Assembly: GCF_032854445.1 (NCBI RefSeq)
Contig: NC_088298.1
Location: 15,549,504 to 15,613,503 of the forward strand
Origin: Liolophura sinensis
Lineage: Eukaryota; Mollusca; Polyplacophora; Chitonida; Chitonidae
Direction of reading: 5' to 3'
DNA: 64,000 nt
Shown: piece after piece, positions 1 through 11,417 of the stretch
Position numbering within the stretch: the first letter of the stretch is position 1
How the letters are laid out: each line of letters starts with the position of its first letter
Notes under the pieces: generated by a model
What the model saw: only the letters and a program-made list of their open reading frames with translations
The model's database searches: none
Told to the model about the DNA's origin: nothing
Position numbers and translations under genes: made by a program

Positions 1-419
1 AACCCTGTTCTTCTATACGGGAATTTCCAAGCAGTGCTGACATGCTTACATGAACGATTTAGTGTCCTTAAGCCCTTTAAAGTTTAGTTTTCTACACTGT
101 CTGCATGCCATTATCACAGGAAAACTGTTTATAATAATTATTTGCGTCGTCTTCTTGTGTCGTCTGCTTCATGATTTTTCGCATGATCGGATTCCATTCC
201 GTGGCGCGCACATCTCTCAGTTCAGGCCAGATTCAGCGTTCAAACCATCTGTATATTTGGTGTAATTTTGTATATATTTATTTCGCTTTTCCTGTCAGTT
301 ATCCTGTTCCAAATTTATGATTCCTACAGAAGTATTTGTGGAGTTTTTAACTATAAATTTTTCTGAATTCAACGTTTGTCCTTCGTATTGCTAGATTAGT
401 ATAAAGACTACAGGGCGCT
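1..419. other. No gene recognised
   Basis: AT-rich sequence upstream of the DUF3504 relic. The open frames here are short and have no recognisable domain. It may be the promoter or an intron side of the decayed gene that follows, but nothing in it decides this. Confidence 0.4.
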
Positions 420-1520
420 ATGGATGGAAATACCAACACTGACTCAGATATCCCAAATTTTAACCTTGGATTTTGGTCAGACAGCGTCACTGAGTTATCT
501 GATTATGACAATGACTTTCTCTCTAAGTTAGATGCCATTGAACAGGAAATGTTGGTGAGTAACGATGAGGTCGAGTCGGACAGCCACGGGAGTCAACGCA
601 TGAAATTTCCAGGCAAGGCACCAACTTTCATCGAATGTGATGAGTTGGAAATATCGATTGTTCTGACTAAGAAGACCAAAAACACAATTCGAAAGACTCA
701 AAGTTTCAGTAAGAATTTTTATCAGATATCTGCGATCCTTCCCACGAGAAGAAAACATGGAAAGTGAGGTGATTCAAACTAAATCAAACTAAATAACTAT
801 GTGGGACCACTTTTTCTGTCCCTGAGAAAGCACGACTGCAGCGAATACCACCCAGACACTTTAGACAAAGTTATCCCAGGGCCGTAGAACACCATGTGAG
901 AGTTTTGGGAAAAATAAAGTAATTGGGAACACGCAATGGTCAACAAAATATGGCTGAATTCCCTTCATTTTGGCTTACAAGGCGGATAAGAAATTCGAAA
1001 ATTAAAATGGGGAGACGTAAGCAGGGTATTGAATATCTCGAGTATAATAAGCGGGATACAAAAACAAGGAGCGGTGAAAATTCCAACATGCATGTCCACC
1101 CCTTCCAGCCGAAGCAGTTCGCGGTTGATAGCAAAGATGACAGTCATCTGCAGTAGAGGCATACAAAATATACGGAGACCACAGGCCAACAAAAATGAGC
1201 ACGGCCGACAGTCCATTTTACCTCAGCATCAACTGCAAGAAAAAAAGCTTCCAGTAGTGAGTGGTATAAATTTCAGCCAGTGGGAAAACACACTGAGAAA
1301 TCCATAATGAAGACTATGGCAAAAAAAGTCTAAATTATCTGGCTGTTTAACAAATCCCAGTGCTAGTAAAACTACATGCTGGTATAGATCCCACCACAAT
1401 TATGCAACTCATAAAAATGTTGCAAGCATCAACAATTCGGCTGTTGCTTCTCATGGTATGCAGAAAAAACATCAGCCACATCATTTCAAATGCACAGCCT
1501 TCCACCTCAAGCGTAGCCCA
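420..1520 (+). pseudogene. Decayed ZMYM/QRICH1-like DUF3504 (Crypton-derived recombinase) relic
   Basis: An ATG at 420 opens 115 codons. The acidic N-terminus (SDSVTELSDYDNDFLSKLDA) and a following KTKNTIRKTQ stretch resemble the start of invertebrate ZMYM2/QRICH1-like proteins. After the stop at 765-767, similarity continues in broken pieces. YHPDTLDKVI at about 840-870 resembles the 'YxPxTL' helix of this family. A WYKFQPVGK-like piece at about 1262-1290 is followed by a KTMAKKV piece at about 1310-1331. A THKNVASINN-like piece at about 1410-1440 matches the recombinase-fold region (GHKNVxSINxY in living members). Several stops and frame changes separate these pieces, so no protein can be made from the whole. 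In the family these domains derive from Crypton tyrosine-recombinase transposons. Recognition is by eye and is an inference. A fragment of a multi-exon gene is possible but less likely. Confidence 0.5.
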
Positions 1521-2400
1521 TGTCCTACCAGCCTAGTACATCCAAAGAAAGGAACTCATGTGTCCCATCCACTACTTCTCCATGACAGAACGATGGGGTT
1601 TGTTTGCACAGAATTTCACACACAATGTGAGATATGACACTCGCACAAGTACAACTGCAGGAGGGTTCCAGGTTGCATCCTTCTCAAACTGCACATTCCA
1701 CTTAAATTTCGGCCGAAGTTCCGACAACCATTAACATTAACTAGACTTCATAAGTTTTGAAAGACTCCGGCAAGCTGGTAACTTGGTACACTCAAAAAAT
1801 AAGCTGTTGACTTTAATATCTGTTCTCTGAGAGATGCTAGAATGTAGCCTGTCAAGAATGGAACCGAAGGAGAGAAACAATGTGTACACTTTCATTGTTT
1901 GTCAGATTTAAAGGTTGTCATTTTGATATCATATTTCAGCAACTTACTGTTAGAGTTTAGCGCCTGACTTAGTGTCGATCCACACCGGCGTGCAACTCAA
2001 TAATGGTGTAAATTATTAAAGTTACATGTTCACTTATAACGTAGATCACTCTATTTTGCCGCATACAAATCTGGACTATACTCAAGTGTATCACTTGATG
2101 ACACTGGTCACTCCCAATCCCGATGAAGTTCAGCTTTGTTGTTTTTCAAAAATTGACCATATGTTGACAGAAAAATGTTTTTAAAGCACAGTTACACGTA
2201 CAGGATGTTTGATAAATTACATTTTCATCGTTTTACACGACGCGATGGGTTTTATTTTCTATTTTATTTTCTTCATACACACTGTGGTTGTGAACTTTTG
2301 AAACACGTTATGTTTAGAACGAATTGCACGTGCGCGTAATGGAATGGAAGCGTCGTGTAGGCCAACGCGCTACGAGATAGGAAGCAACAGAGTACGAGGT
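1521..2400. other. No gene recognised
   Basis: AT-rich sequence with short open frames only. There is no domain, tRNA head or long tandem repeat that I can support. Confidence 0.35.
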
Positions 2401-2534
2401 AAATACCTGGATTTTATTGCCCTATAATAAGTTTTATAGGGGGTATATGAAAAATAAATTATTAGTACACTGTGGTCATCTGCATCGTCGTATCGCTCTC
2501 GTTCTCGAGCGGAAGCTGTACAGAGTACAGTCGT

Positions 2535-2585
2535 ACTTAATTTTTTCTCACTCATATGACGACGGGGAATCATTTGGTGCAACAA
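2535..2585 (-). repeat. SINE tail fragment, family B/C type
   Basis: It carries the reverse complement of the tail shared by SINE families B and C (GTCATATGA-CTGAAAAATT type). The head is not recognisable. Confidence 0.35.
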
Positions 2586-2741
2586 GAAGTGGGTTCACAA
2601 CTTTTTTTTTAAATTTTTATTCCATACTCTATAGATATAGAGGAAGTCAAGATATTCTTGTGTTTTCAGAATGGTTTAAAGCATCTTTTTACCACCCAAA
2701 AGGAGTAGATGGCGTAATTTCCATTAACAATCAAACAAGAT

Positions 2742-2890
2742 AGAGGCCTCCGAGGCCGAGTGATCAGTGTGCTAGAATTCGTCAGCTCATGTTGGTTTCC
2801 TCTCTGGTCGTTCGTCGGAAGGTCTGCCAGGAACCGGACGGTGAATATTCTTGAGTACGCGTAAAACACTAATCAAATCAAATAAAAATA
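2742..2890 (+). repeat. SINE family A, degraded copy
   Basis: The copy begins with a tRNA-like head (GCCTCCGAGGCCGAGTGATC) and runs through the TCCTCTCTGGTCGTTCGT core. It ends at the TTGAGTACGCGTAAAACAC box with an AATCAAAT-type tail. Part of the central G+C-rich core is missing. Confidence 0.7.
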
Positions 2891-2984
2891 ACCATGAAAG
2901 ATAAAGTTCATTCATGTTTCGCATATACATGTTTAAAACCATGTTCAGCACGCTAGTTATAGACCTTGTTATGAATATAGCGTC

Positions 2985-3173
2985 AAGCTGTACAGGCCAT
3001 TATACTGATACGGGTCATCCAGTCGTTGCACTATCCCCGTCATGCTGAACGCCAAGCGAGGAAGTTACAACTTCCTCTTTTAAAGCCTTAGGTGTGACTC
3101 GATCAAGGATTGATCCTGGATCTACTGGTCCCGAAGCGGGCGCTCTACCAACTGTGCTATCCGGGCCGGTCAG
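2985..3173 (-). repeat. SINE family B copy, minus strand
   Basis: Read on the minus strand it starts with a tRNA-like head containing ATAGCACAGTTGGTAGAGCG, then GTAGATCCAGGATCAATCC. The AGACTT-like AGGCTT box, the TTCCTCGCTTGGCGTTCAGC segment and a CAACGACTGGATGACCCG box follow. The same order appears at 16.07, 18.43 and 58.41 kb. The 3' part is truncated. Confidence 0.75.
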
Positions 3174-3274
3174 GAATGGTTAAAGACTCAGCTACCTATT
3201 CCTTGACTTGCTAGACTTGCTGCGGCCTTTTGCTGGCGCATTTAACTGACCGTTGCTGATATTGTTGCAGTTAG

Positions 3275-4331
3275 TCAGGATGAACCGCTTTTGGCGGAGC
3301 GTTTCATCTTCATAGCAAATTTACCACACAATAGTTCTTTAACATGATCTCTCAGAATCTTGTTACACATCACGTAGAGAATAAAGTTAAGGCAGGGATT
3401 GAAAACAAAAAGACACGGTGCAATTAAAAATCGCAAACGAATTTCCAAGTTGAACTTTCGAAGAACGTATACTCCTTCGAACTGACTACCAGCGTGTAAC
3501 AAAAGAGAAATGCCAGAAGGCTTGCCACCAGAACTCGCTCGATCTGAACCTGTTGACTGTCGTCATTGTTTACCGTCGCCTCAACATCGACTCCTTTCAG
3601 GCGAATCCGGCTACGTCGCTCACAGCGCAGTTTCCCGATGATTAGACAGTTTAGGATTGCCAGAAGTGGAAACGGTATGATGACGACAATGATGGCAAAG
3701 GACATGTAAATCGCTTTAGTAGAGAAAGGATCGCGGCCAAACTGTGTGTAGGACCAAACCTGGAGGGTTTCATTTGTGTCTGGATCTGTTGTGGTTGTCA
3801 CAGCTATGCGAAAGAATCTTGGAGCGTTTGCCAAAAACGAGACAACAAATATGGAGGCGACGATTTTCTTCGCGCGTGATTCTCTGCTAATTCACGCGAG
3901 ACTTGAGAGGAAAACAAATGGCGAAGAAACCCTCCACGGCAAAAGCCAGAATAATCCAGACGTTCGATGCCATGCTAACGTAAAGGAAAACATAGCCATA
4001 GGCGAAAACGTAGCTGAAGACATTTCGAAATGCTAGTTTTTTGCGAAACACTGTCGTGGAAACGGATGAAATAGATGAAGTATAGCAGGGTGATAAGAAT
4101 AGTGGACGTGGCAATACCTTGGATGTACACTGTAGAGCTGGTTTTCAGAGCACCTCTTTGGAGGACAATAATTGTTAAGATGCAGCAGAAAAAGCTGAAA
4201 ACATTTACAGTGAAGATGACATATTTTTGCACGGCTTTCTCGGCTCTTGTGAAGACTTGCTCTAACGAGTCTTCATTCTGAGATCCGTCCATCGTCAATT
4301 TCGTGTCAACGTTTCTGGAAAGTGGTGTCAT
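3275..4331 (-). pseudogene. Class A GPCR pseudogene (paralogue of the 19.1 kb receptor)
   Basis: Read on the minus strand, this segment matches residues about 64 to 405 of the intact receptor at 19127-20365 almost without gaps, from the VDT-LT stretch before TM1 to the C-terminal tail. Three lesions break it. There is a 1-bp insertion in an A-run near 4037-4042 before TM3, and a 1-bp insertion with a stop near 3886-3894 after TM3. A 19-bp deletion at about 3480 removes the outer end of TM6. The ER pair at the TM3 base is EG here. The 5' end, including the signal peptide and leader exon, is absent. A tRNA-headed repeat starts about 70 bp further upstream. The high residual similarity argues that inactivation is recent. 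A spliced functional gene is unlikely because the lesions fall inside membrane helices. Confidence 0.9.
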
Positions 4332-4399
4332 TTGTAATCATCAGAGGGGTAATGCATGTTTGCTGTAAAGTCTACTGGTCAGCCACCTTCTATTTCCTC

Positions 4400-4520
4400 G
4401 GAAGGCCTGTTGGTCGAGTGGTCTAGACGGTTGACTTGTATTGCCGGCGATATGTTGCCTGACTCTGAGGTAGCTGGTTCGAAACCCGCACTGGTCTCAG
4501 CTAAAACCTCTGTGCTATAG
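4400..4520 (+). repeat. tRNA-like SINE head (Ser/Leu-like)
   Basis: An A-box-like GGTCGAGTGGTCTAGACGG and a B-box-like GGTTCGAAACCC lie about 65 bp apart, as in type II tRNAs. The arms do not pair into a credible acceptor stem, so it is called a tRNA-derived repeat, not a tRNA gene. It sits just beyond the 5' end of the GPCR pseudogene. Confidence 0.5.
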
Positions 4521-4809
4521 TCAGAAAGTGTAATCCATATTAACGATAATACTGTCCACTTTCTGAAAATGACATCTATACATGTCTGAGGTTTTTGTTG
4601 TTGTCCCTGTGAAAAAGATTTTACAGGCTAGAAGTAGTTTACTAAACTACAGAACAGATTTGTTCGTGGGGTATTTCGCGTGTTAAGCTGAAATATGATG
4701 AATATCATTGGATACATTTGGATACATATTATAAGGTGTATACTAATGATATAAATAAAGGGATCATTCACATACATTATTCTTACACACCGACACGTAG
4801 GTCTACATC

Positions 4810-5300
4810 TGAGCATCGAACAGCCCTCAAAATCAAGGAATCGCCGTAGTCGATATATAGGGCATTTTGAATATCTTTCGACATTGTATTCATATGCTTT
4901 TCTCATGATTTAGGACGTAATTGCATAGTATATCCGAATAATGAACGGCCCTCAAAATCAAGGTATCGCCGTTGTTGATAAATAGCGCATTTGGAATATT
5001 TTTAGATATGGTTTTTGTATGCTTTTCTCAAATATTGAGGATGTTGTTGTATAGTACCTGATTAACGAACGGCCCTCTAAACCAAGGCATTTGGTGTATA
5101 GTTTTGATGTTTCTCCCCCCTGTGTGTTCTTGTAAAATGCGTTTGTTTTTCGAGTGATCGGCCTTAAAAATTAAGGCATTGTCGATGTTGTTTAATGTGC
5201 CTTTAGGATCTAATAACATATCTGAGCAACAATTGGCCCTCAAAATCAAGGTATAGTCATTGTTGATGTATAGCGCATTTGAAATATATTTAGATCTAGC
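4810..5300. repeat. Degenerate tandem repeat, units of about 75-125 bp
   Basis: The phrase GGCCCTCAAAATCAAGG or a close variant recurs at about 4821, 4946, 5071, 5160 and 5234. Each is followed by related text such as GTTGTTGAT, TAGCGCATTTG and TTTAGAT. The unit length is uneven, which indicates an old tandem array with indels. Confidence 0.7.
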
Positions 5301-6185
5301 ATTCGTTTCCCGTTGATTTTATGAATTCGTTTACTGGAGTAATTATTTGTGTTCTGAGATTTGGCTTGGGGCTCAGTATAGTCTACAGTTCAAGTGCACA
5401 GTTTTATGTTTTCATGCTTTCTGCAAATAGTTTTGGTTCTTTGTTATGATTGGAGCATTGTGAGAGATAATGCTATAACGTTTCGCCGTGTTCCTGACAG
5501 GCTGGGAAAGTTGGGGAAGTATTGGGGATTATAGTTGCCAGTGCTTTCAGACCCGTTTTCCCACTCTCAGGCGTGTTATATTTTTTATCATGCTACTTAT
5601 TTGGTAATTGGATCGAGTTTGGTTTAGTAATCTTTTCGTCCAGTATTTTATAGAGCCATCGTCCGGCAGATTCTTTATTCCATTCCTCTTTCTGTTATTG
5701 GTTACTTTGGGTGTTAATCAGTGTATTTATTTCAGCGTGGCTTAGGGGGATATTTATATCTTTCTGATTTTTTAAGAAGTTTTAACAATTTGTATTTTTC
5801 GTGGTCTGATGGGCCTTTGGCTTGGAAGGGGCGTGGGTAAATTTCTGGCGAAAAGTTTGACCCCCGTTGGGACTTTGTTTATAGTAATAATAAGACGAAG
5901 AAGGAGAAGAATGTGGTGGCGTGCGGGCGAGTCCACGCGGAAATTTTGTGGCGATTACCCAGAATGCACTGGGCGACAGAGAGGCGAGAGATGGTGCAAG
6001 TACATTAGGTTTAAATACACAGGTGATAAGACATCAAGTGATGGCGCATGGAGACACAGAATTTAAGTTCATACTTTTACCGCTTTGGCGCATCATTTTT
6101 ACGCCAAACCCGTTGCCCGCAGTGAATGATTTCGTTTGCAGTTCGATCGGCTCATGCAAACGGGCGTTATTACCCTTATATATAC
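5301..6185. other. No gene recognised
   Basis: T-rich in the first half. The open frame at 5809-6066 has no domain and starts at a non-Kozak position. I see no RNA gene or repeat unit. Confidence 0.35.
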
Positions 6186-6188
6186 ATA

Positions 6189-6258
6189 CTCTGTGTGTGT
6201 GCGTGTGTGTGCGTGTGTGTGCGTGTGCGCGCGCGTGCGCGTGTTTGTGTGTGTATTC
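6189..6258. repeat. (GT)n/(GC)n microsatellite
   Basis: Alternating purine-pyrimidine GT tract with GCGT and GCGC interruptions over about 70 bp. The peptide frames across it are compositional artefacts. Confidence 0.95.
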
Positions 6259-6284
6259 AAGAATATTCAATAATCAACAATAAT

Positions 6285-6497
6285 TTTCTTATACGACTGC
6301 TGCCAGCATTAGGGGGACGAAAACCGTGCAGAGCCCGGGGGGAACCCACGACCATCCACAGTCTGCTGGAAGACCTCCTCACATACGGCTGAACAGGAAA
6401 CCAACATGAGCTGGACTTGAACTCACAGCGGACAGATTGGTCATAGGCTCCTGGGTCATTGCGCTGACCCGCTAACCATCTCGTTCAAGGATGCCCC
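6285..6497 (-). repeat. SINE family A copy, minus strand
   Basis: It contains the reversed TATACGAC...GCCAGCATTA, CAGAGCCCGGGG and GACTTGAACTCACAGCG boxes and a diverged head (GGGTCATTGCGCTGA). The (AATA)n tail is lost. Confidence 0.8.
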
Positions 6498-7250
6498 GTC
6501 AAGCTTATAAATTTAGATGGATTGTTAGAGGTTACGTAATTGCCTTTAAAAATGGGTCTGATCTATTTCCTCCACCCCTAAGCCAGACCGTTATGAGTGG
6601 AGTATTCTTAAATACTACGTAAAAATAATTAAAAATGATTGCTGTTTGATGATGCTAAACCAAGTTTCCAAGTTTAGCAGTATAATGATGAACAAAAACC
6701 CAGCTTCCAGGTTAAATGGTTAGTCCTTCCGTTCCGTTTGTGACTAGATTCGGGTCAGATCAAGGTATCGCTAGGTTTATGCCATCGCTGTAATAACATA
6801 GCCATTCACTGATGTGAGCGTTTAAATCACATTTGTTTACATGCCATTGTTTTCTCGAAACACTCGACCTGGTGCAGTGTTCATCATGTGAAACATACCA
6901 GTGTTTCGAACGTTCTCGAACAGAAGTCTCCTTCCTCAAATCTCTGATGGGTGCATCCTACAATAAAAAAACTACAAAAAGCTTCCCACCTTTCTTCTTA
7001 GGGAGTGAAAACGGCTTTAAAGTACAGTTTTTCTAAGCCAGCCTCGCGTTCCTAGGTTCCTGTTGCTTCACGGCGTAATGGTTCTCTCAAAGTCGGAAAG
7101 AAACAAGGGGATCCGTGTTAATGAGTTCGACTTCAAAAGAATGTTCGAATATTGTCTTATAATAACAGAATACATTCTAGCATCAAATAGATAAGATTTT
7201 CCGTAAATATCAACAGATTTTTTTTTAGTGTATGCCTTGTATTTGTGCAC

Positions 7251-7253
<3 letters not shown>

Positions 7254-7289
<36 letters not shown>
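7254..7289. repeat. (TA)n microsatellite
   Basis: About 18 uninterrupted TA units. Confidence 0.95.
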
Positions 7290-7293
<4 letters not shown>

Positions 7294-7854
7294 ATTGGCC
7301 TTGGGAGTATTGACCACGCAGTTACGTCCATTTTGGTTGACGATTGGTATTTGAGTGTTTTTTTTTCAACGCCTACACAGCAAAAACTGCTAGACATATA
7401 CAGGTTAAAAGAAAAACGGCAGTTTGAACACTCTAGTAGACATATGACATGTTCCTATATAAAACACCAATTTGTTGTAGAAAACGTTGAAATGAAAACG
7501 TCGAAATGAAAACCTCAATGTTATAAAAAAAAAAGGATGCCAGCCTATGTTTTCACTAAAACGTATGCGTGTAGAGTCCCATCGTATACATGTACTGCGT
7601 TTATGGATAAGACGTCTGCGTTCAAATGAAACCAACAGATCGTTTGCACATTAATGCATGTGTTTTTATAAATACACCTCATGCGTCGTTAATATTTGCA
7701 GTACAGGTTGAGTACGACTGAAATAAGACATTTTAACCCTTTGATCTGGCTGGATCCTAGAGGTCAGCTCCATGTGAAATCAAGCACCAACTGCGAGTAT
7801 CCGACTGCAAAGACATAGGCTCGTTTAACCAAAGAAGCTTTGAAGTCTGTACTC

Positions 7855-8144
7855 ATACTCCTTAGAGCGCATGCGTCGCTCTCTACCTTTCGCTTTACAT
7901 CAATGCCACCAATAGACCGGCTTGACCTTTGTAGCATGTGAGGCGCTCTTAGGGTTGTTTAGGATTAGCCTCATCACTTGTATCCTCTCGCAAAGCTATT
8001 TAATCAAATTTCAATAAAATTGTTTTAGTGTTGGTTACAATCACAATCAGCCTCGGCGTTGTTCAAGTTATCTGTTCAAATTTTGCTAGTGGTGGCAGTG
8101 ATGAATAGCGAAAGGTAGAGAGACGCATGCGCTGTAAGGAGTAT
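7855..8144. mobile_element. MITE copy 1 with about 60-bp terminal inverted repeats
   Basis: The left end starts ATACTCCTTAGAGCGCATGC and runs through CTCTACCTTTCGC to TGCCACCA. The right end is its reverse complement, with a few mismatches, ending GTAAGGAGTAT at 8144. The interior of about 170 bp has no coding capacity. A second copy at 12892-13204 shares both the inverted repeats and the interior (GCTTGACCTTTG, TTTAGG-TTAGCCTCA). This is the structure of a non-autonomous DNA transposon. No clear target duplication is visible. Confidence 0.8.
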
Positions 8145-8220
8145 GGTTTGCACTGTGAACAGAAAAATAATAATGAGACCTTTCAGATTCCAATTAGCTT
8201 CCGAGTTCAACATTTTAGAG

Positions 8221-8330
8221 GGTTATTGACGTCTATCTTAGAAGATCGTTTGACAAAGTATACTTCAAACAAAACGATCTTTTTGAGACAATTAGGGGTG
8301 ATTTAGGAATGCATACTGTACCGATGATAT
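8221..8330. repeat. Dispersed repeat, pair with 15366-15466
   Basis: GTTATTGACGTC, TCGTTTGACAAAGT and GATTTAGGAATGCATACT match in order the text at 15366-15466. Identity by eye is roughly 70 percent over 100 bp. Confidence 0.6.
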
Positions 8331-9590
8331 CAAGTTTATGTTGTCTATGCATACTCGTTTTGAACTCTCAGAAGCTATACTGTCTTTACATTGACAGACG
8401 CTTTAAAATAGTTGCCCCCAGGACTCCCAGTAACAATTAGGCTAGGTCAAAAATTGGCGATACCCAATAAATCCAATGTTATCTAATCGAGTAAATAGGC
8501 TGTAGAATAGAAAATAAATTTGCCGGACTACTTATTTCTGATAGATTTGTCTCCGAGTTATATGCAGTCAAATACTAGTATTTCGAATGTGTATTGGGGA
8601 GGAGGGTGGAGGGCTTCTGAAAAAAATGAATGAATGAATGAATGATAAAGGATTAATTCACTTCGGCAATATTGCAGTCATATTATAGCTTTAAGCCAAC
8701 TGTGATAAACCATCATTGAACATTCACTGAATATATGTAGTTCTTATACAATGGCGGAAAAGATCATAAACTATATACAATAAACCGAAAAATAAATTTT
8801 AAATATCTATCTACAACATTGCCAGCAGCAGTTTAAACATCACACACAACACATGTTAAGAACAAATTTTATGTGGACTTTTTCTGTTCACATGCCCTAC
8901 ACGGAAAAGTTCTAGTAGCTTTTTGCGTCAAACTTGCCAAGAGGGCGGATTGATGATGTTGTCTTATTTGACGTGAATCATTCTAACGAATGAAACGATA
9001 ACAGTTTTATATTTGTCTGTGTATCGGATCACCTGCATGTTCTGTTTGCAGGCTGATTCAACAAAATCGAAAATTGGAAACGGTCAGTCGAATTTAGTCG
9101 AGAGGTACGAATCGCATTCATTCCTTTCATTTGACGAGCTGAACCGAGTGAACAAATGCTATTTAAACTCTACTCTATATATCTCTTCAAGTGAAGAGAA
9201 AAACAATGACTTAATCAGTTATTAAAACAACAAAAAATATAGTCGGACCAGGGATAGATATACATGTATACATAAACGGACATATTCCCCCTTAAAACAA
9301 ATACAGATCGCCACGTCGGATATATGAACAGTTGCAATCAAAGGGCTTCTGAGATACATATTTTTATAATGAACAACCCATAAACTAGCGTTATACCCTA
9401 TCTGGATACTGATTTCATTCATTCGCCCATAGCATTTCTTGCACCTTTCAAACATCATTGAAAATCGTTGACTGTTTCACTTAAATTTGCACTCTATATA
9501 CTTTCTTCGTTATTTGGCATGAAGGCAAATTTAAGATGACGTCAAGCAAAAGACTCAACTATTGACATTTAAACGACAGAAGTACGTTTA
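8331..9590. other. No gene recognised
   Basis: Contains a short GAATGAATGAAT microsatellite at about 8624-8645, next to a GGCAATATTGCAGTCATAT motif that resembles a repeat tail seen again at about 41130. Otherwise there are only short frames with no domain. Confidence 0.35.
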
Positions 9591-9594
9591 ACTG

Positions 9595-9921
9595 TGGGCA
9601 TGTCCTGTAATTTGAGTGTGGAGTGGTAGGCGGAGAGAAGATAGTTCTCTTAATGTTGCCCAACATTCGATGTTTCAAGGCTGAGATCATCCCTCAGTCT
9701 AAGCCAATGGTTGAACAGAACGCGATGTCAATCACACGATGGTGGCTACGCCAACAGTTAGATTGGCGTATCCACACACTTGTCCGTGTCTCAGATATTA
9801 TACCTGTCTCCAGGTTTAAAATACATTCGTTTATCATCCAACTCCCAGTTAACTGTCCTGGAATTCCGCATCTGATATTGACACACGTTGACTGAAACAG
9901 ATTTCTAAGGTAGACGACCAG
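9595..9921 (+). pseudogene. Orphan copy of the GPCR leader (5' noncoding) exon and promoter
   Basis: The order GTGGGCATGTCCTG, AGGTTTAAA, GGAATTCCG, TGATATT-AC and CCAGGTAAGCCAAAT repeats the order at 17466-17725, just upstream of the intact GPCR. The preserved GTAAGC donor at 9922 suggests that the homologous unit is a first exon. No receptor coding exon follows within the next 7 kb, so this copy is probably dead or belongs to a deleted paralogue. The exact exon start is unknown. Confidence 0.5.
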
Positions 9922-9992
9922 GTAAGCCAAATTATTAAGATGATAAGGAATCTCTACTGAACTAAACTTTAACTAAAGCTGCGTAGATAAAT

Positions 9993-10190
9993 GCGGCCGC
10001 TGTGAGTCAAGCCCTTGCTGGCTTTCTCTCCGACCGTACGTGGGTAGGTCTTCCAGCAGCCTGCTGGTGGTCCTGGATTTCCACCGAGCAGAGTCCGGTT
10101 TCCTCCCACCGTAATGCTGTCCGCCGTCGTATAAGTAAAACATTCTTGACTACGGCGTAAAACACCAGTCAAATAAATAAATAAATAAAG
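9993..10190 (+). repeat. SINE family A copy
   Basis: 5'-truncated. It has the GCTGTGAGTCAAGCCC B-box region, the TCTCTCCGACCGTACGTGGG core, the GTCGTATAAGTAAAACATTC box and a TCAAATAAATAAATAAAT tail. Confidence 0.9.
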
Positions 10191-10695
10191 CTACGTAGAA
10201 TATTGTTCGGTGTTTTTATTGTACATATCTCTTCTTTTTTTTCAAATCCAAAGTCGACAAATGGGCAGTCTGCTTTCACAGTCAGGTTTAATGTCATTTT
10301 TTAATTTGTTGCTCAGACAATTCACCAACTAAATATGCTAAGGAAAACACTTCGTGGCCTATTTTTCGTTATTCTCTTACGATTTCCGTGCCCTGTATGT
10401 TATCTTCGGGCCAAGCTTTGAAAATTTCAAGCAGTTATCTCATCCACATTTATGTAGCCTTTTTTTACCATTCTTACTTCCCTATGTCCGTCAGGCTCTG
10501 TAAGCAAGACATAGAACTTAAAACCTCCCACTTAAAAATTTTTGCCAGTGTGACTATCCCAAAAACATTTTGCTGGTACAGCCTACTTTACTGTTATTTG
10601 TGTACTTTTAATTTACAATGCCATTTTAGAGATCAAACGATGGGCAAGCATAACCTATTTTTCACTGTTGAAGTCCTGCTTTTCCCACTCTTTCA
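10191..10695. other. No gene recognised
   Basis: Low-complexity T-rich start, then text with an open frame from 10388 that runs into the SINE at 10696. The frame has no domain and depends on the SINE for its length. Confidence 0.35.
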
Positions 10696-10855
10696 TTTAT
10701 TTATTTATTTGATTGGTGTTTTACGCCGTACTCAAGAATATTTCACTTATACGACGGCGACCAGCATTATGGTGGGAGGAAACCGGGCAGAGCCCGGGGG
10801 AAACCCACGACCGCCTGCAAGTTGCTGTAGATCTGCACACGTACGGTCGAAGAGG
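10696..10855 (-). repeat. SINE family A copy, minus strand
   Basis: TTTATTTATTTGATTGGTG tail, the GTTTTACGCCGTACTCAAG box, ATGGTGGGAGGAAACCGGGC core and a truncated head. Confidence 0.9.
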
Positions 10856-11417
10856 ACCACTCCTTCAAACGATTGTATCTATGTCTTGTTCCAAGTTAAA
10901 AAGAAACCAATGTCGACGTCACAGCAGTACTTGTACAAGGGCTTCCTTTATCTCTGTTTTACTTGCCATTCCCATCTGTCTAATTCTCACACACCTAGTT
11001 ATGAGAAAGGACAATAATTTTACGGCAGTCTTAGATACTTCTTTTCCCGCTGTATAATTTGCCATTTCCAATGTTCTCTTGTCAACGTGCACAGCTGTGT
11101 TGTAAAGTCAACCAAAGTCGTTAGTTCCAACTACTTAATTTCCCTTATTCTGTGCCTTACACCTAAGCTTCATTCACAAGGGATTTGGAATACTATAATT
11201 TTAGTAATCTTTTCACGTTGTTGTGCATCTCAGTGGTTGTCATGCCGTTGTAATATCTGCTTCAGTTGTTAATCGCCGGCACGGTAGAAACAGAAGAGAA
11301 TCGGTCCAAAATTATAAGTTTTTGATTATTTAATCGCCATAACACTCCTGTTTCCTCTGCCCATAGAACAGGTCACCATCGTATAGGTGAAAATTCAACA
11401 ATCAAATCAATATTTGT

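Noticed and set aside
4400-4500. tRNA-Ser/Leu gene
   Set aside because: A and B boxes are present but the acceptor and anticodon arms do not pair.
5921-6283. 120-codon and overlapping frames with Cys/Val/Arg runs
   Set aside because: Half of each frame is the GT/GC microsatellite.
10388-11017. 209-codon plus-strand frame
   Set aside because: About a quarter of it is the antisense of a SINE, the rest has no domain, and the first codon has no good context.
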